A DNA stretch of 34,712 bases from Desulfofustis sp964433645 (lineage in GTDB: Bacteria; Desulfobacterota; Desulfobulbia; Desulfobulbales; Desulfocapsaceae), in assembly GCA_964433645.1 (NCBI GenBank), contig CAYSSK010000034.1, positions 1-34,712 on the forward strand, written 5' to 3'. How positions within the stretch are numbered: the first letter of the stretch is position 1; every line of letters begins with the position of its first letter. The position numbers were made by a program, and so were the translations under genes. Positions 34,037-34,712 of the stretch are shown here, piece after piece. The notes beneath the pieces were generated by a model. It was given only the letters and a program-made list of their open reading frames with translations, ran no database searches and had not been told where the DNA came from.

Positions 34037-34690
34037 ATGAGTACGAAATCAAGACAGATGGTTTTGCGTTGGCTGGAATTAGCGGCACTGTTTTATGTGC
34101 TTCCGTTAACGCTTTACTTCGGCAGACACCTCGTTGGTGGATTCGTTATCCCCGTATTGTTGATCGTTGCAACAGTATGTCTCTATTCTTTGATACAGGA
34201 TCAGAGTTTTGATAATGCAACCTTGACACGGGTTGCAGAATTTAAAACCCACCTTCTCTCCCTCGCCATACCATTATTGATAGGGGGCACCATACTGACA
34301 TTTCTGACCGCAATGTATTGGCCTGAGTTGTTCATTTCCTTTCCCCGGAGGAAGCCGTTTTCATGGATCTTAATTTTGTTTCTTTATCCGATTCTCGCTG
34401 CCTTGCCCCAGGAACTGATTTTTCGGGCCTTCTTTTTCCAGCGCTACCGCCACCTCTTTTCCGGGAACCTGACGCTCATTTTTTTTAACGGGATCAGCTT
34501 CGGCCTGTTCCATCTCTTTTATGCCAACTGGTATGCTCCTCTGCTGACCATTGTGGGCGGCTGGCTTTTTGCGTACCGTTACACCGCATCACGTTCTCTG
34601 CTGATAGTCGCATTCGAGCATTCGGTGTGGGGAAACTTTCTTTTTACAACAGGTCTTGGGTGGTATTTTTATCACGGATCCATTCAGTAA
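34037..34690 (+). CDS. CPBP-family (Abi/CAAX protease-like) intramembrane protein
   Basis: The 217-residue protein has about six to eight hydrophobic segments and the CPBP signatures: PQELIFRAFFFQR (motif 1, usually EExxxR but here QExxxR), FGLFHLFY (motif 2, with the metal-binding His) and EHSVWGN (motif 3). Family members are intramembrane proteases or relatives linked to prenyl-protein processing, bacteriocin immunity and protein secretion; the target here is unknown. Base composition is visibly more AT-rich than in neighbouring genes, which may reflect hydrophobic codons or horizontal transfer. The ATG overlaps no other gene; the 237 bp before it contain nothing I recognise. The ribosome-binding site is poor. 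Confidence 0.8.
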   Translation: MSTKSRQMVLRWLELAALFYVLPLTLYFGRHLVGGFVIPVLLIVATVCLYSLIQDQSFDNATLTRVAEFKTHLLSLAIPLLIGGTILTFLTAMYWPELFISFPRRKPFSWILILFLYPILAALPQELIFRAFFFQRYRHLFSGNLTLIFFNGISFGLFHLFYANWYAPLLTIVGGWLFAYRYTASRSLLIVAFEHSVWGNFLFTTGLGWYFYHGSIQ

Positions 34691-34712
34691 TTGTCTGCGA
34701 GGAAGACGCTGT

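Overview
The window looks like chromosomal DNA of a high-GC, anaerobic, selenocysteine-using bacterium, most likely a sulfate-reducing or related member of the Desulfobacterota (Desulfobulbales-like). This is an inference from gene content: an Mvh-type [NiFe] hydrogenase joined to heterodisulfide-reductase genes, a multi-PAS sensor kinase, PilZ, DsrE-like and CPBP proteins. No rRNA, tRNA, CRISPR array or complete insertion sequence was seen. One 100-N scaffold gap (24248-24347) cuts the 3' end of galE.

Layout. 1-3052 (-): a partial multi-PAS sensor histidine kinase running off the left edge. 3368-3715 (-): a DsrE-like protein. 3990-7169 (+): aroC and a ClC-type channel/antiporter with CBS domains. 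7191-13093 (-): gltB-gltD glutamate synthase. 13335-14268 (+): a small membrane protein, then a PilZ protein behind a consensus promoter and a foldable leader. 14434-15865 (-): a small Cys-containing protein and a divergent HypD homologue with their own promoter. 16020-24044 (-): the hydrogenase/Hdr operon. 24348-25202 (-): galE, truncated by the gap. 25332-27527 (+): a 4-oxalocrotonate-tautomerase-like protein and ligA. 27587-30438 (-): an operon of a GshB-like ATP-grasp protein, an ABC ATPase, an ABC-2 permease and a glutaredoxin-like protein. 30609-30894: a palindrome-rich GC block between two copies of a 14-bp repeat. 30943-34690 (+): a bifunctional PBP1b, a lipoprotein and a CPBP-family membrane protein.

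The centrepiece is the operon at 16020-24044, transcribed as maturation protease, HTH-HdrD-like, HdrA, MvhD, MvhG, MvhA. Four of its six genes contain an in-frame UGA exactly where the family has a conserved cysteine: the CCG-domain cysteine of the HdrD-like protein, the DCSMC cysteine of HdrA, the GCHLGxCH cysteine of MvhD, and the Ni-ligand cysteine of the DPCxxC motif of MvhA. Each UGA is followed 16-22 nt later by a 5-6 bp or longer core hairpin with a 5-nt loop, as expected of a bacterial SECIS element. Standard gene calling splits or shortens all four genes. The complex should take electrons from H2 at an Mvh [NiFeSe] centre, pass them through MvhG and MvhD to a double-length HdrA flavoprotein where they may be bifurcated, and deliver them to an HdrD-like subunit. 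That last subunit carries an unexpected MerR/excisionase-type helix-turn-helix at its N terminus.

All calls come from reading the sequence and translations by eye. No database search, alignment or RNA folding program was run.
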